This document shows positions 8,032 through 16,443 of a stretch of 33,752 nt of DNA, piece after piece; positions within the stretch are counted from its first letter, which is position 1, and every line of letters begins with the position of its first letter. Origin of the DNA: Armatimonadetes bacterium UBA5352 (GTDB lineage Bacteria > Armatimonadota > Zipacnadia > Zipacnadales > UBA5352); contig DHPY01000037.1 of NCBI GenBank assembly GCA_002411015.1, positions 1-33,752 of the forward strand. The letters are read 5' to 3'. The notes under the pieces were generated by a model that saw only the letters and a list, made by a program, of their open reading frames with translations, searched no databases and had not been told where the DNA came from. A program made the position numbers and the translations under genes.

Positions 8032-10080
8032 TCAACGCTTCACGTTGAAGACCACGTTCCCGTCTACACTTGCGACGACCCATGTTCCCTTGCGCTCAAA
8101 GCGCACGGGCACCGGATCGCTCGTCACCTCAACTGCTTGCTCACCAAGCTGCTCACTCCCCGCCACGAGCGTCGCGGTGAGCGTCTTGGAACCTTTGACG
8201 GTTGAGAGCACCAACGTGATTCCCGATGTTTCCTCGCCGGGTTGGCCTTCGAGCGTGAGGCGCACGCTTCCGTCGGCGGCGCCGACCCCGGGAACCTCGA
8301 ACTCGATCGTCTTGTCGCCGAAGTAGTCGCCCTTGGTCCAGAAGGCGCCGCCCTCTTCGGTCGGCTGGAGCCACGGCGCCCTGGTGGACGCCCACTCCTG
8401 CATCTCGAAGTGCTCCTCGCCCTCGGTGAACTCCTTCGTCACGCGCGCGATGCGCTTGGGCGGGATCATCGCCAGGTACACGTTGTCGAAGCCGACCGAG
8501 CCCTTCCCGTCGGCGAACAGACCGATCCGACCGGTACGCGCCCCCGGATCGTACGCGTCCAGTACTCGCTTTCCATCGAGGTAGCCGGTGATCAGGCCCT
8601 CATTGGCGCTCGCCCTGAACTGGTGGCGACTGCCCGCGGCGATATGCGCCGGGGCTGTGGAGAGCACCTGCATGTCCCCAGCGCTCACGCGCACAATCTG
8701 CGCCTGCCCCTCGTAGGCAACACCCGAGCCGCGTGTGCCGAAGCGGAGCGCGTACCACGATGAGTCGCCGACGCAGAGGGCAATTCCCGCCGCGCCGGTG
8801 CAATCCACGTCGGCGGAGACCCAGTAGTCGTGCCAGCCGTCCAAGCCGGTGACGGCGAGGCAACTGCCGGTGCCGCCGGAGAGCATCCGGCCGCCATCCT
8901 GCTTCCAGTCACCGGAGCGCGTGACCCACTTGCCGGGCTCCGGCTGCGAAAAGTCGTCGCTGAGCACCTCCCAGTCCTCCACCGCAACGCTGTCGAAGAA
9001 GACGCCGCCTGTGCCCTCGCAGTAGAGCCCGGGCTGGCCCTGGCCAAAGAGGGTCGCCTGCGCGACGAGCCGCGGCTCGTCATCCACGAGGCACTGCATG
9101 ACGCCATCACAGACGCGGAGCTGGAACCGGTACCACTGGCCCGGGAGATGGCCACCAGGGCTCTCGCCAAGCACTGACCGCTGGCCGTTGCGCACCGCGA
9201 TGAGCTGCAGCAGGTTGGCGTCCGGATCAGGCGACAGCGCGGAGGTCCAACGCGCGAGGATATAGTTCTCCGGGTCCTGGAAGTAGGCGATCAGCCCGAG
9301 CGGATCAGCATCGGCGGCACGCACCGCTGATGTAAGCTGGTAGTTGTTCCAGAACCAGTAGCCTGTGGATGCGACGGCGGGGCCGGCTTCGTCGGCCTTG
9401 CCCCAGAAGCTGAAGGCATTGGCGGACTTGTCGGCCTCCATGCGATCGCTCTGCTCATCCACGCGCAGCGACTGCGTCTGCCACGTCCCGCTGATGCTCT
9501 CCCACGTGCTCACGTCGGTCTCGCCGCGCATGAAGTCGTCGGTCATGTAGATCTCGCCGAGCGGCTGCATCATCGGGTCGGTGACCTCGGCGCCGGTGGC
9601 GCTGTAGCCGACCGCGCCGCCGGAGAGGCCAGAATCCCATGCCTCCGCGAGGACCTGGCGGTCGAGGATGAAGACGATCCGCCAGGCATCGCGGCGCACG
9701 GTCAGTTCGAGGGTGCTATCGGCCTCGAAGGCTCCGAAAGCGCGCGATCGGCCGATACGCGTGGCGGTGCCGCCGGCGATGCGCTCAACGATGGTCTCGC
9801 CGGGCGTGCAGGTGATCGCGTAGGTGCTGCCCGGATCGGTGTAGTCGAGCACGATCCGCAGGTGCACTGAAGCGGGATCGGTGATGTGAAGGCCTGCGGT
9901 GAGCGCGTAGGGTGGTTCGATGACCTCTTCCAGCATCGTGGGCTCGTTCTGCGCCTCCGCCGGCGTACGCGCCAGCGCAGCCGCGCTCAGGATAATGAGC
10001 GCGGCTGCGAAAGCTGCAGATGAGCCACGGATGCCGGGCACGCACAGGGGCGTGGGGACTCGCTGCATCCGAATCATCAT
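8032..10080 (-). CDS. Exported protein with tandem jelly-roll (LamG/DUF1080-like) domains
   Basis: This 682-aa protein has a long N-terminal signal region (hydrophobic 20-37, likely cleavage near A-E-A at 41-43). Three beta-sandwich modules are visible, at about 58-178, 180-368 and 373-540. The second and third open with D-D-F and a G-x-W motif (ISGTW at 196-200, SGDW at 389-392) and close with F-D-S/N-V. That architecture is typical of the concanavalin-like jelly-rolls found in DUF1080 and LamG proteins. A C-terminal beta domain covers about 548-682. No catalytic signature or membrane anchor is seen. The neighbouring 1415-aa protein has a similar module near its N-terminus, so the two may share ancestry or bind the same glycan. 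The gene begins 41 bp after the 180-aa gene ends. Function is not known. Confidence 0.85.
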   Translation of the reverse strand: MMIRMQRVPTPLCVPGIRGSSAAFAAALIILSAAALARTPAEAQNEPTMLEEVIEPPYALTAGLHITDPASVHLRIVLDYTDPGSTYAITCTPGETIVERIAGGTATRIGRSRAFGAFEADSTLELTVRRDAWRIVFILDRQVLAEAWDSGLSGGAVGYSATGAEVTDPMMQPLGEIYMTDDFMRGETDVSTWESISGTWQTQSLRVDEQSDRMEADKSANAFSFWGKADEAGPAVASTGYWFWNNYQLTSAVRAADADPLGLIAYFQDPENYILARWTSALSPDPDANLLQLIAVRNGQRSVLGESPGGHLPGQWYRFQLRVCDGVMQCLVDDEPRLVAQATLFGQGQPGLYCEGTGGVFFDSVAVEDWEVLSDDFSQPEPGKWVTRSGDWKQDGGRMLSGGTGSCLAVTGLDGWHDYWVSADVDCTGAAGIALCVGDSSWYALRFGTRGSGVAYEGQAQIVRVSAGDMQVLSTAPAHIAAGSRHQFRASANEGLITGYLDGKRVLDAYDPGARTGRIGLFADGKGSVGFDNVYLAMIPPKRIARVTKEFTEGEEHFEMQEWASTRAPWLQPTEEGGAFWTKGDYFGDKTIEFEVPGVGAADGSVRLTLEGQPGEETSGITLVLSTVKGSKTLTATLVAGSEQLGEQAVEVTSDPVPVRFERKGTWVVASVDGNVVFNVKR

Positions 10081-10121
10081 CGCTTCCTGTCCTCGAACTT
10101 CGGCGATAGATGGTCCTGGGG

Positions 10122-10664
10122 CTACTTGACGATGTACTGAGACGTGCGCGTCTCGATGCGTGTGGGGACGTACTGCGTGCTGTTGATCAGCATGAACTGG
10201 TCCATGCGCGCGCCGTCCTCGCGGTTCTGGATGCGGATGGTGTGGGTGCCGGCGGTGAGCGTGAGGCTCGGGCCCTTCACCCAGTGCCAGCTCTGGTAGG
10301 TCGCGTCCTCGACGTAGACCGAGGGCTTGTCATCCACGATGATGAAGAATGAGTTCCCGCAGGCGTCATACCACCAGGTTCGCAGCCACATGCGATAGGT
10401 GCCCGCGACCGGCACATTGATCTTGTAGCGGGCATTGCCGGTGTCGGCGGGGCCGGTCTCGGTGGTTGCGTGCGGGCGTCGCAGCGGGATGTGGATGTAA
10501 TCGTTGTTGCCGAGGTACGGGGCTGTGACCTTCACCATGGACGGCGAGATCGCGAAGTAGTCGCCAGCCTCCACAACAATCTTGACGACCGCTGCGGAAG
10601 CGCTACCTGCCATGAGAAGCATCAGGAACGTCACAGCGACGGCGGGAACGATGAAGCGGCGCAT
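10122..10664 (-). CDS. Small exported beta-sandwich (CBM-like) protein
   Basis: This 180-aa protein has a clear signal peptide (1-24, ending G-S-A-S-A). The mature part looks like one carbohydrate-binding-type beta-sandwich. It starts I-V-V-E-A-G-D-Y and contains V-P-V-A-G-T-Y-R-M-W-L-R at 85-95 and a run of aromatic residues (W97, W98, Y99, Y123, W126, W128). It closes with L-T-A-G-T-H-T-I-R-I-Q-N-R-E-D-G ... D-Q-F. This V-x-x-A-G-x-Y ... L-x-x-G-x-H-x-I-x-x ... x-D-x-F pattern is seen in small glycan-binding modules fused to glycosidases; here it stands alone. The start has a strong GGGAGG site and lies 2 bases after the polymerase/ligase gene, so the two are co-expressed. Binding of the polysaccharide made by this locus is a reasonable guess. 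Confidence 0.85.
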   Translation of the reverse strand: MRRFIVPAVAVTFLMLLMAGSASAAVVKIVVEAGDYFAISPSMVKVTAPYLGNNDYIHIPLRRPHATTETGPADTGNARYKINVPVAGTYRMWLRTWWYDACGNSFFIIVDDKPSVYVEDATYQSWHWVKGPSLTLTAGTHTIRIQNREDGARMDQFMLINSTQYVPTRIETRTSQYIVK

Positions 10665-10666
10665 TG

Positions 10667-11998
10667 TCAGTCCTCCCTGGGTCTCTGCGTCTGTTCATCC
10701 ACGCGATGAGGGGCAGTTCGTCCCTCGAAACCGTTCACGGCAATCGAGCTGACCATTGCGAAGACCAGCGCCCAGATGATACTGGTACCCCTGACGAAAA
10801 CACTTGAGAAGGTGTTTACGAGCAGTATCCCGTAGACGCCGCCCAGAAGGCCCCAGCAGAGCCCCATGGACCAGTCGTCATGCGCCTGCGTCCAGTTCTC
10901 CTCAGCCAGCCGCCAGAAGTGCCCGAGCCAAGCGAGGAACGCGACGAGCCCTGCGAAGCCCATGGATGCCGCAATGACCAGGTACAGATTGTTCGTGTCC
11001 GGTTCTATCTTCGTCGCCCGAGGGATCAACCCCCAGTAGCTTGATTCACCAATGTGCCTCTGATAGTTACCGGCACCGACTCCGAGCGGCATGTTCTCCG
11101 CCGCCATCATCAGCGCCGGGTACCACTCCAGCCACCGCATCTTCACGACAACCTCGTCCTCATGGCCCGGCCCGAGCTTGAATACCTCGCCGCGCTCAAT
11201 CGGGTCGGCAACCTCCCGGAAGACCACGTCCCTGTTGGTGTGCAGCACTGCCACGAACAGCACGATCAGGAACGTGGCGCCCGCGAGGTAGTACCCGACC
11301 GCGCGGATGTTCTTCAGCGCGCTCAGCACCAGCAGTACGAGCGCCAGGCACCAGAACTGGATGCCGGCGAGCATCGTGACGCCACCGATGACGACCACCG
11401 CGATGAACCAGATGCGGTGCGGGGTGTCCGCGATCCACAGCGCGAGGCCATACAGCACCGGTAGTACCATCGCGAGGTACGCCGAGTAGACGTTCCGGTT
11501 GCCGAAGGTGCCATGGACATCGCCGGGCTCAGTGCCCGTCAGATACTGGTACAGGCCGACCCCAACCGCTATCGTCGTCGCGGCAGCGAGCGCCTTCACG
11601 ATCGCAACAAGGCGGTGCTGGCCGCGAACCACATCCGCAAAGAGCGCGTACACCGCCACGAAGTAGAGGCCGATCTGCGCAATCTCGACGACCGCCGACT
11701 TGATGCTCAGCGCGCCGAGCGCTGACAGTGCGGCAACCGCCAGCAGGGCCCATACCGCCAGGGGCGGCCTGACGATCTCGCGCCACCTGCGCTGCGCAAG
11801 CACGAGCAGCGCCCACAGACCGATCAGCGCTGCGGCGTAGAGGTCCGCGTAGAGAATGAACGGCCCGTCCTTGGGATCGAGCGCGTACGAGTATTGCGTC
11901 GGCGCCACGAGCACCAGCAGCCCCGTCAGCGGCCAGAGCAGGTCCTGGAGCCGCTGCGCAAGCGTCTTCGGCTTTGCCTCTGCTACCTCTGCTGCCAA
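10667..11998 (-). CDS. O-antigen ligase/polymerase family membrane protein (Wzy/WaaL-like)
   Basis: This 443-aa polytopic membrane protein probably polymerises or ligates lipid-linked oligosaccharides on the outer membrane face. About ten to twelve hydrophobic helices are visible. Wzy_C landmarks are G-T-F-G-N-R-N-V at 163-170 after an N-terminal helix bundle, a large periplasmic loop at about 252-335 containing R-W-x-x-W (288-292), and P-L-G-V-G-A-G-N-Y at 304-312. D-T-N-N-L-Y-L (334-340) follows and C-terminal helices complete the protein. The start codon is TTG with a weak ribosome site, 32 bases after the unknown 7-TM gene. Sequence alone cannot separate a polymerase from a ligase. The exporter, flippase and GTs nearby favour a Wzy-like role. 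Confidence 0.88.
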   Translation of the reverse strand: MAAEVAEAKPKTLAQRLQDLLWPLTGLLVLVAPTQYSYALDPKDGPFILYADLYAAALIGLWALLVLAQRRWREIVRPPLAVWALLAVAALSALGALSIKSAVVEIAQIGLYFVAVYALFADVVRGQHRLVAIVKALAAATTIAVGVGLYQYLTGTEPGDVHGTFGNRNVYSAYLAMVLPVLYGLALWIADTPHRIWFIAVVVIGGVTMLAGIQFWCLALVLLVLSALKNIRAVGYYLAGATFLIVLFVAVLHTNRDVVFREVADPIERGEVFKLGPGHEDEVVVKMRWLEWYPALMMAAENMPLGVGAGNYQRHIGESSYWGLIPRATKIEPDTNNLYLVIAASMGFAGLVAFLAWLGHFWRLAEENWTQAHDDWSMGLCWGLLGGVYGILLVNTFSSVFVRGTSIIWALVFAMVSSIAVNGFEGRTAPHRVDEQTQRPRED

Positions 11999-12030
11999 GA
12001 ATCAGCCCACCCGCGCGACAGAGAGTCTGT

Positions 12031-12735
12031 TCACATGCCTCCGGCGGTCGCCAGATTCCGCACGACGGCGGCGAGGAGCGCGAGCCCGATGTAGATGTGT
12101 GCCGAGCGGCCAACGCCGCGCACTCCCGGGATCGTCAGGCAGACCAGCATGAGCAGACCGTACATGACAGTTCGAAAGACGAGCAGCAGCGGGCTGGTGG
12201 TCATCGAGAGATCATAGACCCCGCGCAGGCTCAGCCACATGATCGCCATGAGCGCAAGGAGCAGTCCGCCCGCGACGAGCACCGACGACACGAAGGGCAC
12301 CCGCCTCGGCAGGGCACGGCGGTCTACAACCGCCTGCAGCCCGAGGAAGATCGCCGCGATGACTACGCCGGTATGCGCCACACTCGGCCCGAGCATCGCG
12401 AACGGCGTGCCAACGATGGCAGCGCCGCCGGGCAGGCTGTCAAGCTGCGGCATGCAGGCGAGGTAGAGCGCGACCGCGCCGCCAAGCGCAAGCAGAGCCC
12501 TGGCCGCAGCCGACCGGACATCCAGGGCCGGCACCAGTCCGACGATCACGACGGCAATGCCGACCAAAAGATAGCGCGCCCACTCCAGACTCGGGACCAT
12601 GCCGCGAATCTCGATCTGCGGGGTGTAGATGGCGCCGATGATGACGATCATCAGCCCGATGTGGACGCCAATCATCGGCCACCACCCCGGCCGCGGCTCC
12701 TCATTCTCAGCGATCTCCTGCGTTTCCGCTGCCAC
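12031..12735 (-). CDS. Conserved-looking 7-TM membrane protein of unknown function
   Basis: I chose the GTG at 12735, giving 234 aa, because GGAGG lies 6 bases upstream. An upstream TTG at 12795 would add 20 Arg/Cys-rich residues with no ribosome site. A polar N-terminus (1-18) precedes about seven membrane helices at 20-38, 52-70, 78-95, 117-137, 147-168, 182-203 and 211-228. I do not recognise the family. I looked for the Cys/Arg/His signature of exosortases, because nearby genes resemble exosortase-associated ones, and did not find it. The gene sits between lipB and the Wzy-like gene, so a role in the same envelope pathway is likely but unproven. Confidence 0.75.
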   Translation of the reverse strand: MAAETQEIAENEEPRPGWWPMIGVHIGLMIVIIGAIYTPQIEIRGMVPSLEWARYLLVGIAVVIVGLVPALDVRSAAARALLALGGAVALYLACMPQLDSLPGGAAIVGTPFAMLGPSVAHTGVVIAAIFLGLQAVVDRRALPRRVPFVSSVLVAGGLLLALMAIMWLSLRGVYDLSMTTSPLLLVFRTVMYGLLMLVCLTIPGVRGVGRSAHIYIGLALLAAVVRNLATAGGM

Positions 12736-12815
12736 TCTGCGCCTCCATCGGCATTCCGAGCAACCATGACCGCCAACGACGTAGCCTGCGGGCAACAGCC
12801 CTCGGGGTCATTGTA

Positions 12816-13505
12816 TTAGAAATCCGCTTCGGCGAAAAGTTCCGTATGGCTGACGTGGTACATTTCGAGCGAGAACACGCGGCTGAACTGCCTGACCAGC
12901 GCCTCCTCCAGCGCACCGCGCGGTGGGGCGGGCCCATCGAAATCAGAGAGCGAAGCCATCTGCTCCGGCCGGAGACCACAGGGGTCGATCATCCGCCACC
13001 ATGCAGGGGCCACGTCGAGATTGAGCGCAAAGCCATGCCATGTGACCCACCCGCGCACCGCGACGCCGATGCTGGCGACCTTCCGGCCGCCGACCCAGAC
13101 GCCCGTGAAGCCCTCGACACGCTCCGCCACATAGCCGAACTCGCCCAGCGCCTCGATGATGACCTGCTCGAGCGCGCGGAGGTACCAATGGAGATCGGTG
13201 CGATGCCGCCTCAGGTCCAGGATCGGATAGCCGACGATCTGCCCGGGCCCGTGGAAGGTCGCGCGGCCTCCCCGGCTCACCTGACGCACCTCGGCGCCCG
13301 CAGATTCCAGCAGCGTCACGCACACCTCCGACGCAGGCTCCTCCACCGCGCGCCCTATCGTCACCACCGGCTCGTGCTCAACCAGCAGCAGTGTGTCCGG
13401 AGCCTCGCCCGCGCGCACCTGCGCCACCAGCCGCTCCTGAAGGGCCTCAGCCTCCGCATGAGGCATCCGGCCGAGGTCGGCGACGTGGCTGAGCCGCTCG
13501 GTCAC
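12816..13505 (-). CDS. lipB: Octanoyl-[acyl carrier protein]:protein N-octanoyltransferase LipB
   Basis: LipB moves octanoate from octanoyl-ACP to the target lysine of lipoyl domains in 2-oxoacid dehydrogenases and the glycine cleavage H protein. The protein has 229 aa from the GTG at 13505. The family signature R-G-G-R-A-T-F-H-G-P-G-Q-I-V-G-Y-P lies at 78-94. The catalytic Lys is K142 (G-G-R-K-V-A-S-I-G) and the catalytic Cys is C176 (I-D-P-C-G). H-G-F-A-L-N lies between them. The length matches the family. The start overlaps the stop of the upstream GT4 gene in a GTGA junction, so lipB is translationally coupled to a glycan gene, an unusual context. The reading frame continues upstream inside the GT gene, but that part has no LipB character. 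No lipA lies in the window. Confidence 0.95.
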   Translation of the reverse strand: MTERLSHVADLGRMPHAEAEALQERLVAQVRAGEAPDTLLLVEHEPVVTIGRAVEEPASEVCVTLLESAGAEVRQVSRGGRATFHGPGQIVGYPILDLRRHRTDLHWYLRALEQVIIEALGEFGYVAERVEGFTGVWVGGRKVASIGVAVRGWVTWHGFALNLDVAPAWWRMIDPCGLRPEQMASLSDFDGPAPPRGALEEALVRQFSRVFSLEMYHVSHTELFAEADF

Positions 13506-14674
13506 TCCGCCCTGACCTCCAGCAGCCGCTCGTAGCAGCCCGCGATGGCGGAAACCATCCGCTCGCGCGAGTGCTCGCGCATGACCACCTCCCGCGCGGC
13601 CTGCGCCATCCGCGAGGACGCGCCCTCGTCGGTCAGCGCCTCGCGGATGGCCGCCGCGAGCGCAGCAGCGTCGCCGGCCCCGCAGAGCCTTCCGGTGCTG
13701 TGCGGCTGCACGACATCGCGGATTCCCGGGATGTCGCTGCCGACGACCGGCACGCCGACTGCCATCGCCTCGACAAGCGCGTAGGGCATGCCCTCCCACA
13801 GCGATGGCATGACGAAGAGGTCGAAGGTCGCGAGCAGCCGCGAAACGTCCTCGCGCTGGCCCAGGAAGCGGAAGCGCCGTCCGAGTCCAAGCTCGGCAGC
13901 GCGCGCCTCCAGTTCGTGTCGCTGCACCCCGCTCCCGACGATCACGAAGGTGGTGTGCGGCATCTCATCGAGGACGATCCGGGCCGCCTCAACCAGCGTC
14001 CGGTGACCCTTCTGCTCCACGACCGCGCCGACGGTGCCGACGATCCGGTGGCGCTGCGGTAGGCCCAGTTCCTCACGGATGCGGTGCGCGTTCGCCTGCG
14101 GATGGAAGGCCCGCAGGTCCACGCCGGTGCGTACGACGGCTGCTTTGCTCGGCGGAACGATGTGGTGGCGCAGCGCAGTCTCCCGCTCTCCCTCGCAGGT
14201 GCAGATGAGCAGGTCGGTGAGGCGCCCGGCGAAGCGTTCAGCGGCCGCGAAGAGCCTCCGTCGGGACGCAGGCAGGTTCATCTCAAACGCGAACGCGTGG
14301 GGCGAGTGCACACGCAGGGCCGAGTTGCCTGAGCGCCAGGCGGCAACGCGTCCCAGGATACCCGCCTTGGAACTGTGCGTGTGGATGATGTCGAACGGAT
14401 TCGCCCGGAAGAAAGCCAGCAACTCGCGGTAGGCGCGCAGATCCTCGGCGCGCGAGACCTCGCGCACCATCTGTACGATCTCCACGCGAACGCCTGCCTC
14501 GCGCAGGCGCTCGATGTCCGCACCGAACTCGGGCGCGCGCAGGGCGGAGACCACCGCGGTCTGCTCAAAGCGCTCGGCGGGCAGGCCCAGGCAGAGATCG
14601 CTGAGATACTGCCGGGTGCCACCCTCCGTGGCCTCCAGCACATGACAGACTGCGGTACGCTCGGGGTCGGCCAT
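13502..14674 (-). CDS. Glycosyltransferase family 4 (GT-B)
   Basis: This 390-aa GT-B enzyme probably adds one sugar of the repeat unit. The N-terminal domain contains E-A-T-E-G-G-T-R-Q-Y at about 14-23 and I-I-H-T-H-S-S-K-A-G, the usual acceptor-side signature of GT4 enzymes. The C-terminal Glycos_transf_1 domain has V-G-x-V-V-E-Q-K-G-H and S-L-W-E-G-M-P-Y-A-L-V-E-A-M, whose E-x7-E pair contacts the nucleotide-sugar. V-V-G-S-D-I-P-G-I-R-D follows. The start is the ATG at 14674, 4 bases after the flippase stop; the in-frame extension inside the flippase gene is not family-like. The stop overlaps the lipB GTG. Sugar specificity cannot be predicted. Confidence 0.92.
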   Translation of the reverse strand: MADPERTAVCHVLEATEGGTRQYLSDLCLGLPAERFEQTAVVSALRAPEFGADIERLREAGVRVEIVQMVREVSRAEDLRAYRELLAFFRANPFDIIHTHSSKAGILGRVAAWRSGNSALRVHSPHAFAFEMNLPASRRRLFAAAERFAGRLTDLLICTCEGERETALRHHIVPPSKAAVVRTGVDLRAFHPQANAHRIREELGLPQRHRIVGTVGAVVEQKGHRTLVEAARIVLDEMPHTTFVIVGSGVQRHELEARAAELGLGRRFRFLGQREDVSRLLATFDLFVMPSLWEGMPYALVEAMAVGVPVVGSDIPGIRDVVQPHSTGRLCGAGDAAALAAAIREALTDEGASSRMAQAAREVVMREHSRERMVSAIAGCYERLLEVRAE

Positions 14675-14678
14675 CAGG

Positions 14679-16385
14679 CTACCTGCCCCCGCGTCTCTTC
14701 GCGAGCTTCTTGCGCACGTAGTCGATAACCATCCCGACCTCTTCGATGCGCAGCGCGGCGGCGGCGACCAGATAGACGACCGCGCCGACCGCTCCGCAGG
14801 CAGCGAGAGCGACAGCGCTCTCAATGCGCCCGCCGGAGAGCACCATGGACTGCAGGCCGCGGTAGGTGAGCGAGACGGCGATCGCCATGATGCCGGTGGC
14901 CATGAGGAACCGGGCGATGAATGACCCGGTCTCGCGGCCGCTGATCGGGTCCAGACGCGGCCGCAGCAGGCCGTAGAGCGCGATCACCTTGATGCTCTTA
15001 CTGATACTGAGAGCGAGCGCGATGACCCCGACACTGCGCCTGAGATGGTAAACGCCGAACCACGCCAGGGCGATGTGCAGCACGGCGGCCGCTGCGCCGG
15101 CGTAGTTCGGGGTGGCGGTGTCGCCGAGCGCGAAGAACCAGTTGTTGATCGAGCTCTCCAGCGCAAAGAAGGGGATGCCGGCCGCGTAAGGGATCAGCGC
15201 GCGCTGGACGACGTAGGTGTCCTCCGGCTGGAAGGCTCCATCGCCGAGGCAGAGGAGGCGAATCGCCGGCACTGACAGGACCATCAGCCCGACCGCCATC
15301 GGCACGAAGATGAAGGCCATGATGCGCGTCATGGCCACCAGAGAATGCGTGAACATCGCGCTGTCTTTGCGCGAGGCCCACTCGGAGACGAAGGGGTAGA
15401 CGACGAGGCTCACCGCCAGCGGCAGGATCAGGATGGGCGCGTCGGAGATCTTCCGCGCGAAGTCCAGCGCGGTGTAGATGCCAGGCTCGATGTCAGTCGC
15501 GAAGCGGCTGTCGAAGAAGGTGCGCGCTGAGGAGAAGAGCAGGCCGACGATGACGGGCGGCACCAGCGCGAGCATCCTCCGGACGTCCGGGTTGCGCAGG
15601 TCAAGACGCGGGCGATAGCGGCGCAGTCTCCCCCACAGCGCGGGCGCCTGCACGAGGAGCCGCATGGCCGCGCCGAAGAGCACACCCCAGGCGGCCGCCA
15701 GCAGACCCGAGTTCGGCAGGCTGCCTTGCGTGCCGACCGGCTGCATCGCCCAGAGAGCGATGAGGCCGAAGATCGTGGCCGGGAGCGTCACGCGCATGAT
15801 GGCCTCGGCCAGCGCAGGCGCGGTGAACTTCTTGTAGGCCTGCAGGGTCAGCTCGAACATGACGGACATCACGAGCAGGATAAGGGCGAAGCCGGATATG
15901 CGCAGCAGGCTGACGCCAAGCGCCTGGTTCTCGGCGCTCAGGCCGGGCCACAGGCGCATGACCTGCGGCGCGAAGATGACCGCGAGGAGCGTGAGCGCGG
16001 TGGTGGAGATGAGCGCGAGGTTGATGATTGAGCTAAAGAAGCTCCACGCCCGCTCCTCATCGCCGGCGTCCCGGTGCTCGACAAAGATCGGCAGGAAGGT
16101 CGGGCGGAGGAGCTTTTCAACCTTCGTGTAGATGAGGAAGACGATGCTGTTGTAGACGACCTTGAATGCGTCCAGGCCACCGGAGAGGCCCCAGTAGTCG
16201 GAGAGCATGCCCTCCTTGATATACCCGGCGATCTTGCCGAGGAAGAGGAAGGCACTGACGATGACCACGGAGATGGTCATCTTCGCGCCCGCGCTCTCGC
16301 GAGGCGCCTGCGGCTCCTCCTCGAGCGGCGGAACAGGCTCCTGATCGTCTTCCCAGCCGTTGGGAGCGTCGCTCACAGCACTCAC
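14679..16385 (-). CDS. murJ: MurJ/MviN-family lipid-linked oligosaccharide flippase
   Basis: This 568-aa MOP-superfamily protein has about 14 membrane helices after a 35-residue acidic, proline-rich N-terminal tail. It matches the MurJ family in its opening G-K-I-x-G-Y-x-K-E ... G-x-x-D-A-F (D72, equivalent to the conserved Asp of MurJ). L-L-R-P-T-F-L-P-I-F-V-E follows where MurJ has its basic L-F-x-E-G-A-F segment. That segment is divergent. MurJ flips lipid II in peptidoglycan synthesis, but placement among glycosyltransferases and a Wzy-like gene suggests this copy flips the polysaccharide unit. The start is GTG at 16385; a second GTG three codons later has the better GGTGAG site. A 58-bp gap separates it from the upstream GT4 gene. 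Confidence 0.85.
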   Translation of the reverse strand: MSAVSDAPNGWEDDQEPVPPLEEEPQAPRESAGAKMTISVVIVSAFLFLGKIAGYIKEGMLSDYWGLSGGLDAFKVVYNSIVFLIYTKVEKLLRPTFLPIFVEHRDAGDEERAWSFFSSIINLALISTTALTLLAVIFAPQVMRLWPGLSAENQALGVSLLRISGFALILLVMSVMFELTLQAYKKFTAPALAEAIMRVTLPATIFGLIALWAMQPVGTQGSLPNSGLLAAAWGVLFGAAMRLLVQAPALWGRLRRYRPRLDLRNPDVRRMLALVPPVIVGLLFSSARTFFDSRFATDIEPGIYTALDFARKISDAPILILPLAVSLVVYPFVSEWASRKDSAMFTHSLVAMTRIMAFIFVPMAVGLMVLSVPAIRLLCLGDGAFQPEDTYVVQRALIPYAAGIPFFALESSINNWFFALGDTATPNYAGAAAAVLHIALAWFGVYHLRRSVGVIALALSISKSIKVIALYGLLRPRLDPISGRETGSFIARFLMATGIMAIAVSLTYRGLQSMVLSGGRIESAVALAACGAVGAVVYLVAAAALRIEEVGMVIDYVRKKLAKRRGGR

Positions 16386-16443
16386 CGTTCTTCGTATGAT
16401 CCGCGATGACGGCCACCGGCAGACGCCTCTGCGACCGGCGCAA

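Noticed and set aside
12031..12735. The unknown 7-TM protein as the missing exosortase
   Set aside because: I found no conserved Cys, Arg and His positions of the exosortase active site; only hydrophobic helices are evident.
13506..13799. N-terminal extension of lipB by 98 codons
   Set aside because: The extension is out-of-frame translation of the upstream GT4 gene, whereas the GTG at 13505 gives a normal-length LipB.
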